The notes: generated by a model from the sequence alone, not told the origin. DNA of 64,000 nucleotides from Woeseiaceae bacterium (GCA_030065915.1 JASJCQ010000006.1:1-64000), one strand, 5' to 3'. Shown: positions 24,741-34,218, counted from the first letter of the stretch. Translations and numbers: made by a program.

Positions 24741-26744
24741 ATGAAACGATTCTCCATGCTGTGCATGGCAGGCTTGATACTTGCCGATGCACATGCCGAC
24801 GTTGTCGATGAGATTACCGTCACGGCGACACGACGCCCGGTCGACGTTGATCTGATCTCTAGCGCGGTCAGCGTTGCCGAAGCAGACACGCCACTGCTGA
24901 CGGATGCACTGCGGGATGAGGTAGGCGTATACGTCCAGCAGACCACGCCGGGTCAGGGTGCCGCCATTATTCGTGGCCTGAAAGGTTCGGCAATCCTGCA
25001 CAGCGTCGATGGGATGCGGCTGAACAATGCGATCTTTCGCAGCGCTCCGACGCAGTATCTCGCGCTCGTGCCGTCGGCAGCCGTTGAGCGTATTGAGGTC
25101 GTGCGTGGCTCACCGACATCGCTGTATGGTAGCGATGCCGTCGGCGGCGTCGTGCAGGTCATCACGAAGAAGCCGACCTTCGAAACCGCTGGCAGTCGTG
25201 GCCGGCTGACGGGTCGGCTGGACACCGCCGAGCTGACGCGTGAGCTGCAAGGCAGTTTCGAGTTCGGTGACGAGACACTCGCGATCGGCTTCAGCGGCAG
25301 CGCATTGACGACCGGCGATCGCAGAACGGGCAGCGGCGATCGTATAGGCCCGAGTGGGTTCGATGCGTACAGTGCCCGTGCCATCGCCTACCGGCGATCG
25401 GAAGAGCGAAACTGGTTTGTCGACTTTCAGGTGGCCGAGCAACCGGAGACGCCTCGTGTCGACGAACTTGTCGCAGGATTCGGGCAAACGGAGCCCGACG
25501 CCGATGAATTCTTTTTCGCGCCCAATGCGCGAACTTTCCTGCACGCACACTACGAGCATCGCTTCAGTGGGACCGACTGGACGGTCGACCTCGCCTGGCA
25601 ACGGATCGACGACGACCGCAAGAGTGTCAGTTTCGGATCCGACCGGCGGCGATTCGAAGAGAACCGTAGCGACCTGTTGGGACTGTCCAGCAGCCTGTCG
25701 GGCGCCCGGGGCGCTGCATCATGGATAACCGGTGTCGAGTTCTATCACGATTCCGTCGACAGCAGCCGCATCGAGAGAGACCTCGATGGCGGCGCGCAGA
25801 CCGCACGCTCGCCGAGGTTCCCCGATGGATCGAGCCTGTCCCAGGCGGGTATGTATGCGAACGGAACCTGGGAGTGGGGCCCGTCGATATTGGTCAGTGG
25901 TGGCGTTCGGCTCAGCAGGGTCGACGTCGACCTGGCGGCGACCGAGCTTACTGAGGCTTCGGACTTCGACGTCACTGACCTGAGCGGCGATGCCGGCATC
26001 ATCGTTAACCTAAGCGATGCGTTACAACTGACGTCCAACATCGGTTTCGGTTTTCGTGCGCCAAACATTTTCGACCTCGGGACGCTCGGCAACCGGCCGG
26101 GGAATCGCTTCAATATCCCGAACACGTCACTCGATTCCGAGCACGTGACCCACGCGGACCTCGGCCTTCGATATCGAGCGGATCGTCTGCGCGTTGAGCT
26201 GGTCTTGTATCGCCTCGACTATGACGATCGCATCACATCTGTCACGACGGGAGAGCAAACGCCGGATGGACGCGGCGTCGTCCAAAGTGTGAATGCGTCA
26301 AGCGCAGCAATCTACGGTGTCGAAGCAGGCTTCGACGTGGATCTTTCAGACGCGTTCAGCCTGCACGGCATCATCAATTATGCACGCGGTGAGCAGCGGC
26401 TCGCCGGCGAAGTCGAAGAGCCTTCCGATCGGATGCCGCCGCTGAACGGACAGCTCAAACTGGATTACTCGGCGTCCGCGCGAGTCACGCTCGGTGCTGC
26501 GTTGAGGTTTGCGGATCAGCAGGATCGGCTGAGCGCCCGGGACGTCGGTGATAGCCGCATCGACCCGGAGGGCACAGCCGGGTGGGTGACGGCCGACGTT
26601 GTCGCTGATATTGCGGTTGATGATAGTCTAGAACTCACGCTCGCATGGGAGAACATCCTGGACGTTTCCTACCGCTACCACGGTTCAGGGCTGGATGCGA
26701 CCGGGCAGAACCTCTCGCTGACACTGACAAAAACATGGAATTGA
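24741..26744 (+). CDS. TonB-dependent outer-membrane receptor
   Basis: This 667-residue protein has a signal peptide of about 19 residues (MKRFSMLCMAGLILADAHA) and a TonB box DEITVTATRRP immediately after cleavage. The plug follows (AAIIRGLKGSAILHSVDGMRLNN, VERIEVVRGSPTSLYGSDAVGGVVQVIT), then a barrel ending YRYHGSGLDATGQNLSLTLTKTW. Length and plug motifs match the siderophore, cobalamin and heme class. The same architecture also serves oligosaccharides. Its stop is only four bases before the GH17 lipoprotein gene. That association favours a beta-glucan oligosaccharide ligand, which is inference. Confidence 0.9.
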   Translation: MKRFSMLCMAGLILADAHADVVDEITVTATRRPVDVDLISSAVSVAEADTPLLTDALRDEVGVYVQQTTPGQGAAIIRGLKGSAILHSVDGMRLNNAIFRSAPTQYLALVPSAAVERIEVVRGSPTSLYGSDAVGGVVQVITKKPTFETAGSRGRLTGRLDTAELTRELQGSFEFGDETLAIGFSGSALTTGDRRTGSGDRIGPSGFDAYSARAIAYRRSEERNWFVDFQVAEQPETPRVDELVAGFGQTEPDADEFFFAPNARTFLHAHYEHRFSGTDWTVDLAWQRIDDDRKSVSFGSDRRRFEENRSDLLGLSSSLSGARGAASWITGVEFYHDSVDSSRIERDLDGGAQTARSPRFPDGSSLSQAGMYANGTWEWGPSILVSGGVRLSRVDVDLAATELTEASDFDVTDLSGDAGIIVNLSDALQLTSNIGFGFRAPNIFDLGTLGNRPGNRFNIPNTSLDSEHVTHADLGLRYRADRLRVELVLYRLDYDDRITSVTTGEQTPDGRGVVQSVNASSAAIYGVEAGFDVDLSDAFSLHGIINYARGEQRLAGEVEEPSDRMPPLNGQLKLDYSASARVTLGAALRFADQQDRLSARDVGDSRIDPEGTAGWVTADVVADIAVDDSLELTLAWENILDVSYRYHGSGLDATGQNLSLTLTKTWN

Positions 26745-26748
26745 TGAC

Positions 26749-27768
26749 GTGCAAAGAATCTTGGCTCTTACGGTGCTCGCCTTGATCGGAAGCGGTTGTG
26801 GCGATGCAGCGCAGACGGCGGTGAAGGAAGCAATGCAGAAAGAAAGTGATTTGCTGGCCGGTGAGGTCATGGCGGTGGCCTACTCGGGCTTCCGCGAAGG
26901 ACAGCACCCGGATCGGGGAGACGGCGCCAATAATCCGAGTGACGCGGAGATCCTGGAGGACCTGCAGATCCTGGTCGAGCACGATTTCAAGCTCATTCGC
27001 CTGTACGACACCGGCGATAACTCGGAACGCGTGCTGGCGATCATCAAAGAACACGATCTCCCGATCAAAGCGCTGCTCGGCATCTGGTTGCGCGCTGAAA
27101 TCAGCAATCACGAGGGCTGCCCATGGCTGGACGAGCCGATCCCTGACAGCGAGCTCGCCGCCAACACGATCCTGAACGCGGCAGAAGTCGCGGACGGCAT
27201 TCGGCTGACGAAGGAGTATCCGGGGATAATCGTTGCGATCAACGTGGGCAATGAGGCTCTGGTCGAATGGAACGATCACATGGTCACCGTCGAGTCAGCC
27301 ATCGAGTACATCAAGCAGGTGCAGGCGGCCGTGGAAGTGCCTGTCACGACGGCGGATAACTACGACTGGTGGGCGACCGACGGATACGAGCTTGGGCAGG
27401 TTGTCGATTTTCTCGGCGTACACACCTACCCCGCATGGGAAGGCAAGACCGTTGACGAAGCCCTGGCCTACACCATCGACAATATCGAACGCGTGCGCGA
27501 GGCTATTCCGGGCAAGCCGATCGCAATCCTGGAGGCCGGCTGGGCCACGACGGCGACAGAATTCAGCGAGCAGGCAAACGAAGAGAACCAGCGCCGTCAC
27601 TACAATGAGCTGAAAGCCTGGGCTGAACAGGAGAACGTAACGGTCTTCTTTTTCGAGGCTTTCGACGAGCCCTGGAAAGGTAATCCGGACAACGCCGAAG
27701 GCGCCGAGAAGCACTGGGGTCTCTTCTTTGTTGATCGCACGCCGAAGCTGGTCTTCAGGAACGAATAA
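26749..27768 (+). CDS. Glycoside hydrolase family 17-like beta-1,3-glucanase, probable lipoprotein
   Basis: This 339-residue protein has an N-terminal signal with a Cys at residue 17 (LALIGSGCGDA). It is a plausible, not perfect, lipobox. The (beta/alpha)8 GH17 hallmarks are seen: AVAYSGFREGQHP near strand 1, VAINVGNEALVEW with the acid/base E169, DFLGVHTYPAW, and ILEAGWATT with the nucleophile E262. FFFEAFDEPWKG and EKHWGLFFVDRTPK near the C-terminus are common in bacterial GH17 enzymes. It should cut beta-1,3-glucans such as laminarin or cyclic glucans in the periplasm or at the surface. It starts at GTG four bases after the TonB receptor, so uptake and cleavage are cotranscribed. Confidence 0.85.
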   Translation: MQRILALTVLALIGSGCGDAAQTAVKEAMQKESDLLAGEVMAVAYSGFREGQHPDRGDGANNPSDAEILEDLQILVEHDFKLIRLYDTGDNSERVLAIIKEHDLPIKALLGIWLRAEISNHEGCPWLDEPIPDSELAANTILNAAEVADGIRLTKEYPGIIVAINVGNEALVEWNDHMVTVESAIEYIKQVQAAVEVPVTTADNYDWWATDGYELGQVVDFLGVHTYPAWEGKTVDEALAYTIDNIERVREAIPGKPIAILEAGWATTATEFSEQANEENQRRHYNELKAWAEQENVTVFFFEAFDEPWKGNPDNAEGAEKHWGLFFVDRTPKLVFRNE

Positions 27769-27809
27769 ACCTTTTTTCGCCGACGGTGAGCGCCGGGCGC
27801 GCGCTACTC

Positions 27810-29075
27810 TCAGTCGGACTCGTCTATAGCGTTCACGACCGCGACGGCCCGATCGGCTTCATCGCCCGGCCGTTCAGGTGCGCTCGATTCAATCACTGAC
27901 CGCAAAAGACTGAGCTTGAACGACTCGGAGTAGAAGTAGCGCTGGCCGTCCGGCTTCTCGAACCCCTGCGTTGTTGCGCGCAGGAAGTTTCGAATATCGA
28001 CAACGAAGCGCTCAATCGCACCGGGCTCCTCGGTGACGGGTTTGTCAGGCTCTGTCGCAACCGCAACCGGTTCGATGTCGGCCTTGACCAGAACGGGCTT
28101 CGGTTCGCTTATCCTGACCACGGGCTCATCGTCTGACACCGGCTTGGGGCTGTCCGGCGGAGCTACTTCCGGCACTTCAGTTTGAGAGACCGGGACCGCC
28201 GGCTGTGAAACTGGATAAGGACCCGTCTGTGCGAACTGGATCCGGCTTATCTCTCGTTCGCGAAACTTCATCTTTACCTTCGCGAGTTCCGACCGGTCGA
28301 ACTCCAATTCACTCGCCTTACTGAACGCCTTGGCCAGATCGCCGCCGAAGAAGCTGCCGGCGATGTCCTGGGCGCGCTCGAAGACCGCCTTTATCGCCTG
28401 AAGCTCGCCCTCGTCGAGATTGCCGCGTACGTTCAAGTCCATTCGCGAACGACGGGTCATCTCCAGCTGAGTGACTGAACCCGTTGCATCGGCTGCGGAT
28501 TCGGCGGACAGAGATTCTCGCTGGCGGAACTTTAGTGTGACCACGTCGCCGTCCTGCGTGCGAATCCTGACTAAGGACCGTTGCTTGACCATTGACTCGG
28601 CTGCCAGAACGGAAGCCGACGACTCCGTGTTTCTCGAGGCTTCCTCGCCGATGCTGTCCAGGCCGTTGCCTATTCTCGTGAGCGCTTTTTCGACGTCGGG
28701 TAAGTCGTCGTCTGCGACCACCTTCCGGGTTGCAGCGCCGGCGTCTTCAATATCGTCGCGAAGCTCACGCAGCTCCTCGGCCGCCTCCAGAGGCGCTTCC
28801 CGAAGCAACCAGCTCGCCGCTGACAGTGATTCACGGGCCACACCGGCGACAGATAGTTTTGACGAGTCATATCCGTTGCTGGTAAAGGAAAATTTCAGGC
28901 GCGTGCTCAAGACCTGCCGTATCTCTGCCTGGAGTACGTTCAGCCCGAGGTCACGCGGCTCATAGCCCGAAGACCGGGTGGGCGCGCCGGCGGGAATCGA
29001 CGTCTTGCCGACGGGTGGCGCTGAGGTGGAAGTCGTACCGGCTAGCGGACTGGTGCCTACATTCGAGATGTCCAT
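27810..29075 (-). CDS. Hypothetical protein, predicted intracellular, with proline-rich linker
   Basis: The protein has 421 residues and no signal peptide or membrane segment. The first 40 residues are Ser/Thr/Pro-rich and low in complexity. Residues 45-270 are helical and charged, including GNLDEGELQAIKAVFERAQDIAGSFF and GDLAKAFSKASELEFDRSEL. This LDEgEl-AI...FF.GD...AF..A.el.fD pattern recalls a family of uncharacterised gammaproteobacterial proteins annotated only as a domain of unknown function. A linker rich in Pro, Val and acidic residues (about 285-350) follows, then a small C-terminal domain (FVVDIRNFLRATTQGF). It is divergent from the kinase-HDOD gene, with a 146-base shared spacer, which suggests a functional link. 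I do not know its function. Confidence 0.65.
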   Translation of the reverse strand: MDISNVGTSPLAGTTSTSAPPVGKTSIPAGAPTRSSGYEPRDLGLNVLQAEIRQVLSTRLKFSFTSNGYDSSKLSVAGVARESLSAASWLLREAPLEAAEELRELRDDIEDAGAATRKVVADDDLPDVEKALTRIGNGLDSIGEEASRNTESSASVLAAESMVKQRSLVRIRTQDGDVVTLKFRQRESLSAESAADATGSVTQLEMTRRSRMDLNVRGNLDEGELQAIKAVFERAQDIAGSFFGGDLAKAFSKASELEFDRSELAKVKMKFREREISRIQFAQTGPYPVSQPAVPVSQTEVPEVAPPDSPKPVSDDEPVVRISEPKPVLVKADIEPVAVATEPDKPVTEEPGAIERFVVDIRNFLRATTQGFEKPDGQRYFYSESFKLSLLRSVIESSAPERPGDEADRAVAVVNAIDESD

Positions 29076-29221
29076 AGTCGCTCTCTCGTTATGTCATATG
29101 AGTGCTATCGACCGATGCCGGACTTCCTTTAGCTCGGCACCCAGGGTTTTTTCGCCGGAATCTCAAGTTCCTGAATTATCGGCCGAAACCACTTACATAA
29201 TCAGCGTGCAAGGCACTGGCG

Positions 29222-31033
29222 ATGACAGCGAAGACAGGTTCATTTGGTCGTCTCGACGTCGAATGCGAGCTCGGCAAAGGCTCGCAGGGAGTCGTGTATC
29301 GAGCATTCGACCCTGCATTGAAACGCCGGGTCGCTATCAAGGTCATCACGACTGCTGAAGAGTCTCTCGTCAATGTCGATAGCGACAATAACCTCCGCGA
29401 AGGCGAGATATCGGGCAAGCTGAAACATCCGAACATCGTCTCGGTCTTCGATGCCGGTGAGTCCGACGTCGGGCCCTATCTCGTCTTCGAATTCGTCGAA
29501 GGCGAGACGCTCGCGAAGATCCTGAAAGAGAACGGGCGGTACAGTATTCCCGATGCAGTGCCGATCATCCGGGCAACACTCCAGGCGCTCGCCGTGGCAC
29601 ATGGCGAACAGATCGTGCACTTCGACCTGAGTCCCAGGAACATTCTGATCGGCGCTGACGGCGCACCGCGCGTTATGGACTTCGGTCTGTCCCAGTTCGT
29701 ACACAAGATTGCGCGCAGCGCAGACCACGCGGTGGGCACGCTGCGCTACATGGCGCCGGAGCACTTCATGGGCGAGGAACTCGGGCCACATACCGATGTG
29801 TTTGCACTCGGCAGTACGTTCCTAGAATTGGTCACCGGCAAGCGAGCGATGTCCGGCAACACGTTTAGCAATATCCGGCAGAAGATTATCGAGGCCGATC
29901 CCGATTTCGCCGACCTGGCCGAGCTCGAGGGTGGCAAGCATTTCGAAACGTTCGTCCGAGGCGCCCTCGCACGCGATGCATCGAAGCGCTACGCCAACGG
30001 CGCCGAGATGCTGACGGCCTTCGAGCGCTTCCTGCGCGAGGCAAACCTCGAGCTGGCGGCAACCGATACGCCTGCACATCACAGTACGATCGAATACCTG
30101 CTGCGCCGCATGCGCCGCAAGAAAGAGTTCCCGACGGTGTCGAGGACGCTGGCCGATATCAACCGCCTGACGTCGTCGGACTCGGAAGCGTCGGCCGACA
30201 AGCTGTCGAACGTCATCCTCCGGGACTTCGCGCTGACGAGCAAACTCCTTAAGCTGGTTAACTCATCGTTCTACAGCGTGCGCGGCGGCAAGATCACGAG
30301 CGTGTCGCAAGCGGTTGTCCTGCTGGGACTCGAACAGGTCCGGATGACCGCGAACAGCCTGACCTTTTTCGGTCACCTGAAAGGCGGCGACACAAGACTC
30401 AAGGATTCTATGGCGCGTTCATTCCTGAGCGGCCTGATTGCACGCCATCTCGCCAAGACAAGTAAGCTGCCGCAGGCAGAAGAAGCGTTCATCAGCGGCA
30501 TGTTCCAGTCGCTGGGCGAAAACCTCGTCCTTTACTACTTTGGCGAAGAGTACGACGAGATGCTGGAACTGATGGGGGAATCCGGCGTCGGTCGCTCTGA
30601 AGCCGCAGTCAAGGTCCTGGGTGTAGACCTGTCAACGGTGGGCGCTGCAGTAGCCTCAGACTGGCAGCTGCCGAAGAACCTGATTGCGGCCATTGAGGGC
30701 TTGCCGGACGGCAAGATCGCGAAGCCCGAATCGGTCGACGAACAGATCCGTGATATTGCCGTCTTCGCCAACGAGCTTTGCTACATCGCTGCAATCGAGG
30801 AAGAGGCGGAGAAAGACCGGCTGCTCAAGGACCTGCTGGATCGATTCAGCCAGAGTGTGCCGATGGACCAGCTGTTTTGCATGAAGCTCGTTGCCGCGAG
30901 CATCGAGAAACTCAAGCAGTACGCACCCATCTTCGAAATTGCTGTCGAAAACAGCCCGTTTTGCCAGACGGCGTCTGCATGGGTGCAGGAGTACCGGGAA
31001 GGCACAGCCAAACAGGCCGTCGCGCCAAATTAG
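29222..31033 (+). CDS. Serine/threonine protein kinase fused to an HDOD domain
   Basis: This 603-residue protein has two domains. Residues 8-270 form a Hanks-type kinase: GKGSQGVVY glycine loop, K40 in VAIKVI, HFDLSPRN catalytic loop with D135, MDFGLS metal-binding D153 and the RYMAPE activation-segment end. The catalytic-loop lysine of HRDLKPxN is replaced by Ser137. Residues about 300-500 form an HDOD domain (DFALTSKLLKLVNSSFY, ITSVSQAVVLLGLEQVR), the degenerate HD fold common in signalling proteins. There is no membrane segment, so it is cytoplasmic. Kinase-HDOD fusions couple phosphorylation to a protein-interaction module. Targets are unknown. The stop overlaps the convergent lipocalin gene by four bases. 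Confidence 0.88.
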   Translation: MTAKTGSFGRLDVECELGKGSQGVVYRAFDPALKRRVAIKVITTAEESLVNVDSDNNLREGEISGKLKHPNIVSVFDAGESDVGPYLVFEFVEGETLAKILKENGRYSIPDAVPIIRATLQALAVAHGEQIVHFDLSPRNILIGADGAPRVMDFGLSQFVHKIARSADHAVGTLRYMAPEHFMGEELGPHTDVFALGSTFLELVTGKRAMSGNTFSNIRQKIIEADPDFADLAELEGGKHFETFVRGALARDASKRYANGAEMLTAFERFLREANLELAATDTPAHHSTIEYLLRRMRRKKEFPTVSRTLADINRLTSSDSEASADKLSNVILRDFALTSKLLKLVNSSFYSVRGGKITSVSQAVVLLGLEQVRMTANSLTFFGHLKGGDTRLKDSMARSFLSGLIARHLAKTSKLPQAEEAFISGMFQSLGENLVLYYFGEEYDEMLELMGESGVGRSEAAVKVLGVDLSTVGAAVASDWQLPKNLIAAIEGLPDGKIAKPESVDEQIRDIAVFANELCYIAAIEEEAEKDRLLKDLLDRFSQSVPMDQLFCMKLVAASIEKLKQYAPIFEIAVENSPFCQTASAWVQEYREGTAKQAVAPN

Positions 31034-31587
31034 TCGGTCCAGCGCTGCGGCACTTCCCTCAGCTTGCTGGTGTCGTAGCCTTCTTCACGAACGATCTGTA
31101 CCAGGTCGATGTACTCCTGTGCAGGCAGTTCGGGAGTCCTCGCCATGATCCAGACAAAGTCTCGCTTGTTGCGGCCAATGATCGTCGTTGAATAGTCATC
31201 GCTGACATAGACGATCCGGTAGTCCGCCTTGATCGGCCAGATGAAGCGCATACCCCAGATGGCGTTGCCGGTTCCTTCACGCACGAAGCCCTTCGGGTTG
31301 TATTCTTTCTGCTTCCCGTCGAATCCGCCCTTGCGGAATGAGAACGTCGTGTCGATCGTGCCGTCCGGATTCAGCTCGTAGGTCTCGACGGCGTTATAGG
31401 CCTTCGTCTCGATGAAGGTCGGGATGCTCGAGATGACGTACCAGTCGCCCATGAAGCGCTCGATGTCGACATCCTGCGCCACCCGGATATCGCCGCCGGG
31501 CGGTACGGTAGCGCAGCCGGCCCCGAGAACGGCCGCGGACAACGCGGCGAGAATCGGTCGGCCTGTTCGGAGTACACGAGTAGTCAT
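31030..31587 (-). CDS. Blc-like outer-membrane lipocalin lipoprotein
   Basis: This 185-residue protein has an N-terminal signal and a lipobox VLGAGC near residue 25. The lipocalin signature is intact: DIERFMGDWYVISSIPTF (GxW motif) after the anchor, VETYELNPDGTIDTTFSFRKG, and DYRIVYVSDDYSTTIIGRNKRDFVWIMAR covering the TDY and R motifs of bacterial lipocalins. It should be anchored in the outer membrane and bind lysophospholipids or fatty acids, as Blc does. It is followed by, but not overlapping with, the DUF6134 gene upstream on the same strand (42 bases), so the three minus-strand genes may form an operon. Confidence 0.9.
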   Translation of the reverse strand: MTTRVLRTGRPILAALSAAVLGAGCATVPPGGDIRVAQDVDIERFMGDWYVISSIPTFIETKAYNAVETYELNPDGTIDTTFSFRKGGFDGKQKEYNPKGFVREGTGNAIWGMRFIWPIKADYRIVYVSDDYSTTIIGRNKRDFVWIMARTPELPAQEYIDLVQIVREEGYDTSKLREVPQRWTD

Positions 31588-31629
31588 GATTCAGTTCCTT
31601 TGTTAACCAGACAGTCTATCTGCGAATGT

Positions 31630-32325
31630 TCAGGACCGGGTGCCGGCAATCGCTGGCTGGTCCGCTTTCAGGTTGGAAATATCTGTCGCCTGGTAGCGAA
31701 TGCGTCGCTTGCCCTTCGCCGGCGCATCGAGTGCCACCCACGTCTGGTCCGTCTTTGTGTACCAGAGAAAGATATCACCGCGGCGAACCGAGACTCGATA
31801 GCGATCGGCAGGGACATCCTGCCCTGCAACGCTGATCAGGTCCTCGCCGACGAGCTGTACATCGACCGCTTCATATTCGCCGGTCTGGGAATTTAGCAGG
31901 CGATCGGCGCTGAGTATGGCCGGGTTCCAGTAGGCGAATGACTGTACACAACCGTCCAGCGTTTCCTCGCCACGTGTGCTCGAGACCTCGAATGCCTGTC
32001 TTTCTCCGGCGCCGCTGACCGTCAGGCGTTCGCCGTTATTGTCGGTGGTGGCGTAAATCTCGTCGAGGCAGCCGCCGGACCAGATCTCGGTATTGCTGTG
32101 CTTGTATCGAAACGCCGTGACGAACAGGAACTTGACGTCAAACTCGGCCTCGGTCTCAAGCACGGTGCGCTTTCCCTCGTTCGCGATCTCGAAGTTGTGG
32201 TAGCCGATAGCCTTGTCATCGAGGTAGACATCGAATGCCCATGTCCTTCGCTCGTTGTTGGCGAAAGACGAGGACGCCGAAGCCAGGCCAAGGAAGACTA
32301 TGAAAATAGATGCTGAATATTTCAT
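31630..32325 (-). CDS. Exported DUF6134/DUF3108-like protein
   Basis: This 231-residue protein has a clear signal peptide (MKYSASIFIVFLGLASASSSFA, then NNERRTW). The mature part is rich in beta strands with TWAFDVYLDDKAIGYHNFEI near the start and DIFLWYTKTDQTWVALDA near the end, the pattern of the DUF6134 family of periplasmic proteins that often travel with DUF2878 membrane proteins. The ATG at 32325 has AGGAG seven bases upstream and overlaps the stop of the DUF2878 gene by four bases. The long in-frame extension upstream is shadow. Function is unknown. Genome context elsewhere links these families with lipid or cyclopropane fatty acid genes, none of which is visible here. Confidence 0.75.
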   Translation of the reverse strand: MKYSASIFIVFLGLASASSSFANNERRTWAFDVYLDDKAIGYHNFEIANEGKRTVLETEAEFDVKFLFVTAFRYKHSNTEIWSGGCLDEIYATTDNNGERLTVSGAGERQAFEVSSTRGEETLDGCVQSFAYWNPAILSADRLLNSQTGEYEAVDVQLVGEDLISVAGQDVPADRYRVSVRRGDIFLWYTKTDQTWVALDAPAKGKRRIRYQATDISNLKADQPAIAGTRS

Positions 32326-32870
32326 GCCGAATCTCCTGCACGGGCGGCCGCAAGTCGGACATCCGAGTATCCGTCGAGCGCGCGGGCGATCAGGGTCACC
32401 GCAGGCAGCAGGATGGCCCATCCGAGACCGATGACGAGAATCGAGTTGTCCGCCAGGTCGACTGCTCCTGCTTTCTGGCCTGCGACGAAGCTCAGCGGAC
32501 CGCAGATAGCTCCGGCCAGCGCTGTGATCGCGAGGTTCTTGCGCAGCCACTTCATTCCAACGTTTAGCGTCGTGGCAAAGAGCACCCACATCGCGACAAT
32601 CCAGTACGGGGCCACTGCGGCGTCCGCTGCCGATGTCGGGTAACTCAGGAATCCGGCCTGAACCAACAGCGTTTCCCACGCAAGTCCGATTAAGCCGGCA
32701 ACGAGCAGCAAAGCCAGCTCGTTGCTGATGCGATGTGCCCTGACCAGGTGAACCAACGCGATCAACGCGACCGTCGCTGCGCCCACTTCCGCAAGCCCGG
32801 CTGCCGCGCTGAACACAACGGCCAGCCAGCCGAACTTGAATAGTGATAAATTGATAACGACTCCCTTCAC
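32322..32870 (-). CDS. DUF2878 family inner-membrane protein
   Basis: This 182-residue protein has about six hydrophobic segments. The motifs of DUF2878 are present: INLSLFKFGWLAVVFSAAAG, LAWETLLVQAGFLSYPTSA and APYWIVAMWVLFATTLNVGMKWL. The GTG at 32870 is chosen because AGGA lies seven bases upstream and because the family starts right before the first helix. The frame extending to 33017 adds a Cys/Arg-rich stretch with no family match. Its stop overlaps the DUF6134 start in an ATGA, so the pair is translationally coupled. Function unknown. It is divergent from the HI0933-type oxidoreductase. Confidence 0.75.
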   Translation of the reverse strand: MKGVVINLSLFKFGWLAVVFSAAAGLAEVGAATVALIALVHLVRAHRISNELALLLVAGLIGLAWETLLVQAGFLSYPTSAADAAVAPYWIVAMWVLFATTLNVGMKWLRKNLAITALAGAICGPLSFVAGQKAGAVDLADNSILVIGLGWAILLPAVTLIARALDGYSDVRLAAARAGDSA

Positions 32871-33015
32871 TGCTCCATCCTCGAAAAAGTTTGCTCCAGT
32901 GAGGAAAGAGTGTCGGCGATGCCGGGATTTATTGGGTCTCAGACGAGTTTCAAGCTGTTTCCGATTGCAACAGGATCGGGAGAATCTGTAACAGGCGGGC
33001 AAGGGGCTCGAGGTC

Positions 33016-34218
33016 ATGGCATCCCATTACGACGTTGTTGTGCTAGGGGGCGGCGCCGCAGGACTGTTCTGTGCTGCGACAGCCGGTCTGCGCGGCAGGC
33101 ACGTGTTGGTCCTCGAAGGTTCGAACAAGCCTGGCAAGAAGATCCTGATGTCCGGGGGCGGGCGTTGCAACTTTACGAACCTGAACACGGACCCTTCGCA
33201 CTTCCTGTCGGACAATCCGCATTTCTGTAAGTCGGCGCTGTCACGCTACAGCCCTTACGACTTCCTGGAGCTGGTAGAGAAACACGACATTCCGTATGTA
33301 GAAAAGGCGGCCGGGCAGCTTTTCTGCGAACGTTCGTCCAGGGATATCCTGAACATGTTGCTCGCCGAATGCGAAGACGGCGGCGTCGAGCTCATCCTTC
33401 AGGCCGGAGTAGAGACTGTAGCGCCGGTAGCTGACGCCCCGGAAGCGCAATGGTCCGTGACAAGTGCCGTCGGAGAATTTCGCTGCACGTCACTTGTCGT
33501 TGCGACCGGTGGCCTGTCCATTCCGAAAATGGGCGCATCGCCGTTTGGCTACGAGCTGGCCCGGCAGTTTGGCATTGTCGTCAGGCCGACACGCGCCGCG
33601 CTGGTTCCCTTTACGTTTACCGGCGCATTCCATGAGATGACGCAGCGGCTGTCCGGCGTCAGTGCATCGGCCAATATCGCCTGCGGCGGCACGGCATTTA
33701 CCGACGACGTTTTGTTCACGCATCGCGGAATCAGCGGCCCGGCCGCGCTTCAGATTTCCAGTTTCTGGCAGCCCGGGGACGAGCTCAGCCTGAGCCTGCT
33801 GCCTGCGACGTCGATCGAGGAGGAACTTAAGCAGGCAAAACGCCAGCAGCCGAAAGTTACCGTTCGCACCGTGCTTTCGACATTGCTCCCGCGCGCCCTG
33901 GTGACAGAACTACAGACGCTATTCTGGCCCGACGACACGGAGACGCCCCTGAATGAACTCCCGGATGCCAGGCTCCGCGATATAGCCGGTAACCTGTCGA
34001 ACTGGAGTGTCAAGCCGGCGGCAACGGAAGGCTACCGTACCGCCGAGGTGACGCTGGGTGGCGTCGATACCGATGCACTGTCTTCGTCAACGCTGGAATG
34101 CCGGGACTTTCCCGGTCTGTACTTCATTGGTGAAGTGATCGACGTGACCGGCCAGCTCGGGGGCTTCAATTTCCAATGGGCATGGGCGTCCGGACATGCT
34201 GCTGGCAACGTAGCCTGA
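33016..34218 (+). CDS. HI0933/BaiN-like FAD-dependent oxidoreductase
   Basis: The 400-residue protein begins MASHYDVVVLGGGAAGLFCAATAG, an FAD dinucleotide-binding motif. It continues with the hallmark of the HI0933 family, GKKILMSGGGRCNFTN, at about residues 40-55, and ends with GLYFIGEVIDVTGQLGGFNFQWAWASG. The family includes the flavoprotein BaiN and many of unknown substrate. It is soluble and cytoplasmic and stands alone. The start is fixed by an upstream GAGG and by the match of the Rossmann strand to the N-terminus. Confidence 0.92.
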   Translation: MASHYDVVVLGGGAAGLFCAATAGLRGRHVLVLEGSNKPGKKILMSGGGRCNFTNLNTDPSHFLSDNPHFCKSALSRYSPYDFLELVEKHDIPYVEKAAGQLFCERSSRDILNMLLAECEDGGVELILQAGVETVAPVADAPEAQWSVTSAVGEFRCTSLVVATGGLSIPKMGASPFGYELARQFGIVVRPTRAALVPFTFTGAFHEMTQRLSGVSASANIACGGTAFTDDVLFTHRGISGPAALQISSFWQPGDELSLSLLPATSIEEELKQAKRQQPKVTVRTVLSTLLPRALVTELQTLFWPDDTETPLNELPDARLRDIAGNLSNWSVKPAATEGYRTAEVTLGGVDTDALSSSTLECRDFPGLYFIGEVIDVTGQLGGFNFQWAWASGHAAGNVA

